From: Apostichopus japonicus
Lineage: Eukaryota > Echinodermata > Holothuroidea > Aspidochirotida > Stichopodidae
Direction: 5' to 3'
Length of the DNA: 64,000 bases
NCBI RefSeq assembly: GCF_037975245.1
Contig: NC_092572.1
Location: 25,143,989-25,207,988, forward strand
In this document: positions 36,360-64,000 of the stretch, piece by piece
Layout of the letters: each line of letters starts with the position of its first letter
Numbering within the stretch: the first letter of the stretch is position 1
Translations under genes and position numbers: made by a program
Notes under the pieces: model-generated
Told to the model about the DNA's origin: nothing
Databases searched by the model: none
The model's input: only the letters and a program-made list of their open reading frames with translations

Positions 36360-39300
36360 AACATATACGAGTTCGCGGGAGGAGCCGTCGTTGAAAGACA
36401 GTCCCCTGGTTGCTGACTATAGGAGACTGGCTAGTCAGGCGTCGCAAGCGACTGGGGAGTCAGTCAAGCAATCCTGCCAAAACCAAGTCTTTAATTTTTC
36501 TTGAAAGGGATCAATTTTAGGAAACGCATGCAGTAAGTTCATAACATGTGGAGAAACGTGATGTTAAATGGGCTTCCATGTTAACAGAGTTTAGTCTGCT
36601 ATGTATTAGAAACAAAGAGAGCTTACAAATTTAAGGATATAATTCAGTTGTCAAAATTTAAGAAAATGTTTATATGCTTAAATGTCTACAGGGTGTGGTT
36701 AAGGAGCTTATTGCTATTACGATTACTATCATCGTGCCTCGCACAGCGGAATGTAGCGTTTATCATTTTATATTCCCAGGAGAGATTATCGACTCGCCGT
36801 GGTCTCACCCGAAAGGACCTAACCCGGGATATTCAATCCCGACCACCACATACCGGAGCCAGATGCTCAATTCTGATGGGCTAGGTTTTCAGATTAACGG
36901 TTCACTGCAGGGGCGTGGAATTAGATGGTTAGGTGGAGTCAGTGGTCGTACATTGGCAGGCAGGGGAGACGGCCTACCCACGTGTTAACACTCCAGGGGT
37001 TAGTAGAATCAGTGATATTTTATTATCAGACCATAGCCGGGTAAACCGAAGGTAATGGTAAAATAAAGAGGGAGAGCATGTAAATTTGTGAGAACATTAA
37101 CGAGGTCAAAGACAGTACATTGAATCAATCACCAAGTAGGTTTTACATATATTGCGTTAAACAAGAAAGGAAAATGTTATTGTCATTTTCAAGAAATCTC
37201 TACTGTTTTTTGTCGGTATGAAAAGCAATCAGATAAGATCTTTACGTTTGAAATTCGAAAACGTGTAAACTCTTGTTATTTTGCGATGGTATGCCCTGAG
37301 CAAAAAAAGGTTGTATGAAAATCACAAACACTTTACTGGTAGAGTTGAATCTCCAATGCAACACTATATTTAAGTTAGAATATAATAATAGAAATATGCA
37401 ATTTGGTTTTCTTGAAGATGATATATCAAATTATTAATGTCATGTAATATGTCCTACTTGTCTAAGTATAATTCATCGTTAATATATTCACTTCTTGTGG
37501 TTAACGCTAACAACCTGCACATCCAAGCATTTGACAAAACAAAAAGAAGAAAAAAAAACTTACCTTTGGCAACTGAAACAAGAATGGGTTTCTTTTGACC
37601 AGGGTTTCATTCTTCCACACGATCACTACAGCTGTAAACCGCAGTTTTTTCATACTAAAGTACCAGATTCAGTTGTATATTTTAAAGCCAACCAAATAAA
37701 TATTCCTCGCTACAACAAACGTAAACCTTAATTACTGGCAATGATAACATAGCCAGTTACTAGGCGCCGAACTCTGGTCACGTAATGTCAATTTTTTGGT
37801 TAAGTTTATTAAATGTCACATGGCTCTTTTTTTTTGGCATTTTCGTTGTGCTCAATTATTTATGTATCATTGGAATATAAAACGATAGATTGTCGGTATA
37901 CCTCATGAATTTTTAATAAAGATATTGTAATTTATGTTGGGTTTGTCAGTTTCACAACATTTACATGACAAAAATAGAACTAATTATCAGTTTTGAAGAT
38001 TTGTATACATCCCTGTTGTAACATGATTGTTTATGATTGAATGTGATACTTGCGCTACATTTCCATTAGTTTCTACAACAAACATTTTGTTATAGAACAT
38101 TAAAATATACTATACAAAATTGTCCATGACGGTGGTCAGGTGTGTCGCGTTCTAACTGTAGCTCTGTTTTAGGACAATACGTCCCCACGTTATTCTAACA
38201 AGAATATATCAAGTAGTATCCACTATGACCAAACTTTATTTAATATTACAGGTAGAAGGTACAAATAACTGACAAGTACGGGATTCATGATCATAATACA
38301 ATTTATACATTAAATATTATAATACACTTATATTTTCTTATCTTACATTCAATTGGCAATTGAAATCCGATGTCCATAAAAACAAAATCATCTGGTTTTC
38401 ACAAAAGTCTACGGCAAGAGAAAAACTGTCAGTGTATTTATTTCTCCCGAAGTGTCCTTTTGTATTATTCAAACTCAATAAATTTATTTATATTAATATA
38501 AGCAAACATAGTTTACACTAACAGTAAAACTTGATATATCACGTTGGTAACCCATGTAGTTGCAGATCTCATCTAAAACTAGATGCATGGTCATTATGAC
38601 GTCATCACTCTCGAAACATAAATGACCAAACTTGAAGTACATGATACATGAATCCATTGATCTCACTACCTTTGCGATTAATTAAAAACCTATGACGCTC
38701 TTAAAGATTAATTTAATCAACATTAATTCAAACAGTCATAACTTCATTGATTGGTAAGACATGTTCAGCCGTTTTGACAGTTTTGTATTTCATAATAGCC
38801 GAAGACCATTTTCTCATGAACGTTAATTTTTCAGCAATTTCGTTGAGCAATATAATATTCATCCATGCTTGGTCCCTTTTACTATGTAAGAGAACCTTGC
38901 GACAATTGTTTGGCCTTTTTGTGGGGACACAAACTTAGCCAAATTTGATGCTTCGACCTCCATAGACCTCTCAAATTGTGTATAAATGGATTCAATGTTG
39001 ATTTGAGTGTAATATCGTAATGGTTTTGATGGTTTGAGATAGCTTGGTATGCGGGCCAATGACCAAACTTGATTGTTGGGTTAGTTGACCTTTAAACTCT
39101 GACGTTCATCATATACGTCATTGATCACAGTGTGACAAAGTCATATTGTCCAGACTCACACCACTGTATCCATCGGCCTTGCGGTTTAGGGCGAGTATGG
39201 TACACTATTTTAATAACTCGCGTACATGCACAGTATCACAAGCGGACATATGTCGTCTTCTGACCTCAAAATAGAACCACGACTTTATCACCAAACTGAA

Positions 39301-39925
39301 TCCCCTAGATCACGTGAGTTTCTACACCATGCATCCCCATGGTAGCTGAGAAGGTCGTAAGGCGTTTATCTTGGCATTGCTTCCAAAATAATTCGGTGTT
39401 TTCTTAGTATTTGTTTGAGCAAAATAGCTAATACTCGTTATTTGCATGTTTTGTGTGAAGAATTCTAGAATATTGATTACGTATATGCGTTATATTCCGA
39501 AAGCTGTCCCCTCCACCCGTCCACCGTTTTCCAAAAAGGCAACCTACCAGATGTCCATGTTTAAGCAAGCAAAATATGACTCAGATCCCTTTGATGTCAC
39601 AAATGATGACGAATTTGAAAAACAAAGTAGTCGATTTTAACAAGGAAAGGACCATTGTGGAAGAAATAGTAAAATTAAATTTACGTATATGAATTTGTAA
39701 ACTGATAATATATTCCAAAATATGATATTTTTGTTATACGTGATTGCTGTTCGGTACGTTATTTCTGACGAAAATAAATAAATATATATACATATATACA
39801 CTGTATTTTTGTTCATTTCAGCTGCTTGGTTTGACAGTCATTTACAACATTGCAATTGCAATTACCATGGTTCCAACGAGACCTAGCAGAGAGACGCATT
39901 TAGAGAGAAACCTTTTCGGCGTAAT
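36360..39925. other. Intergenic, no gene recognised
   Basis: AT-rich; short open frames (for example 37495-37731) have low-complexity composition and no domain. A last exon of the - strand ZU5-UPA gene matching the CLPGYIHRI exon of the + strand gene was searched for here by eye and not found. Confidence 0.45.
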
Positions 39926-39929
39926 AAGA

Positions 39930-63529
<23,600 letters not shown>

Positions 63530-63844
63530 CTTCGAAATTAGTATAATAATAATAAGAACGAAAATGAGATATTTTATGAAAGAAAGAGAAAGATTACTAA
63601 ACGCCACGTGGTAGTAAGATACGATCCTTCTTGATAAATTGCATTACTTCTTGATCAGGCACAGATGTTTTGGCATTTAATACACGGTTTAAAGCTTGCT
63701 TACATCATCTAATATTGTAGGTCTTCTTAATCATCATGACAAAAAGGAAGTCTTAATTCGGTTTACAGAATGGTCGTCTATAGGACCATGAAATGTCTGA
63801 AATTCCGTCCAATGCTCTCATCATTATCGATCACATGCATATGT

Positions 63845-64000
63845 GGAGTGTATTAAGGCGGAGTGTATAGCCTAGTGGTTAACGCCGGCGTCTCCCAGTC
63901 ATGAGATCCCCGGTTCGATTCCCCGCCGACAGCAATGGGTGTCGTCTGGCAAGGGTGTTGTTCAATAACAACTTCCTGACATGGACGTTAAATGGATGTG
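63845..64000 (+). mobile_element. tRNA-derived SINE, head part
   Basis: Contains an RNA polymerase III A box (TAGCCTAGTGG, 63868-63878) and a perfect B box (GGTTCGATTCC, 63912-63922) 33 bp apart, followed by non-tRNA sequence. It interrupts the tandem unit, since copies 60607 and 62222 continue here without it. It is cut by the window end. Confidence 0.72.

Noticed and set aside
63868-63930. tRNA gene
   Set aside because: A and B boxes are good, but the acceptor and anticodon arms do not pair well and unrelated sequence follows, so a SINE head is more likely.

Overview
The window is AT-rich animal DNA: genes are split by GT-AG introns, and introns and intergenic space hold decayed retroelements, foldback repeats, a tRNA-type SINE and long microsatellites. 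No bacterial or viral organisation is seen. The linker in front of the NACHT domain (PIPFARDGLYGVDVVYVEGG) and the ZU5-UPA proteins resemble families I associate with echinoderms. A sea cucumber or relative is my best guess, but this is inference.

Layout. (1) 165-4999, + strand: the 3' part of a coiled-coil/ZU5/UPA gene that begins left of the window (nine exons, one continuous frame of 441 codons including the stop). (2) 5.3-11.7 kb: no gene seen. (3) 11743-19451, - strand: a complete frame-consistent 14-exon gene of about 1192 aa with signal peptide, four Ig-like domains, one membrane span, a cytoplasmic NACHT NTPase and a short non-LRR tail. (4) 19.5-25.6 kb: one isolated Ig exon on the + strand plus TA microsatellites. 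(5) 25.6-36.4 kb: a transposon island with a decayed repeat-family ORF, a broken Ty3/Gypsy element on the - strand flanked by about 0.75-1 kb LTR-like direct repeats, and a 5'-truncated LINE on the + strand. (6) 39945-63529, - strand: a second, much larger coiled-coil/ZU5/UPA gene, entering from the right edge. Twenty-two exons join in one frame of 915 codons. It has grown by tandem exon duplication: nine 126-nt coiled-coil exons, and three duplicated pairs of 59-nt and 61/64-nt acidic exons.

The two ZU5-UPA genes lie in opposite orientation and converge on the Ig-NACHT gene. Three UPA exons have exactly the same length in both (227, 144 and 150 nt), as does a 40-nt linker exon. ZU5-UPA is the fold of the FIIND module of NLRP1/CARD8 and of PIDD and UNC5, and NACHT is the NLR switch domain. 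The locus therefore places a membrane-bound NLR-like receptor next to two FIIND-like proteins with coiled-coil assembly regions. That they act together in innate immune sensing is a hypothesis only. All exon boundaries were found by eye from splice sites, phase and paralogue comparison; no transcript or database evidence was available.
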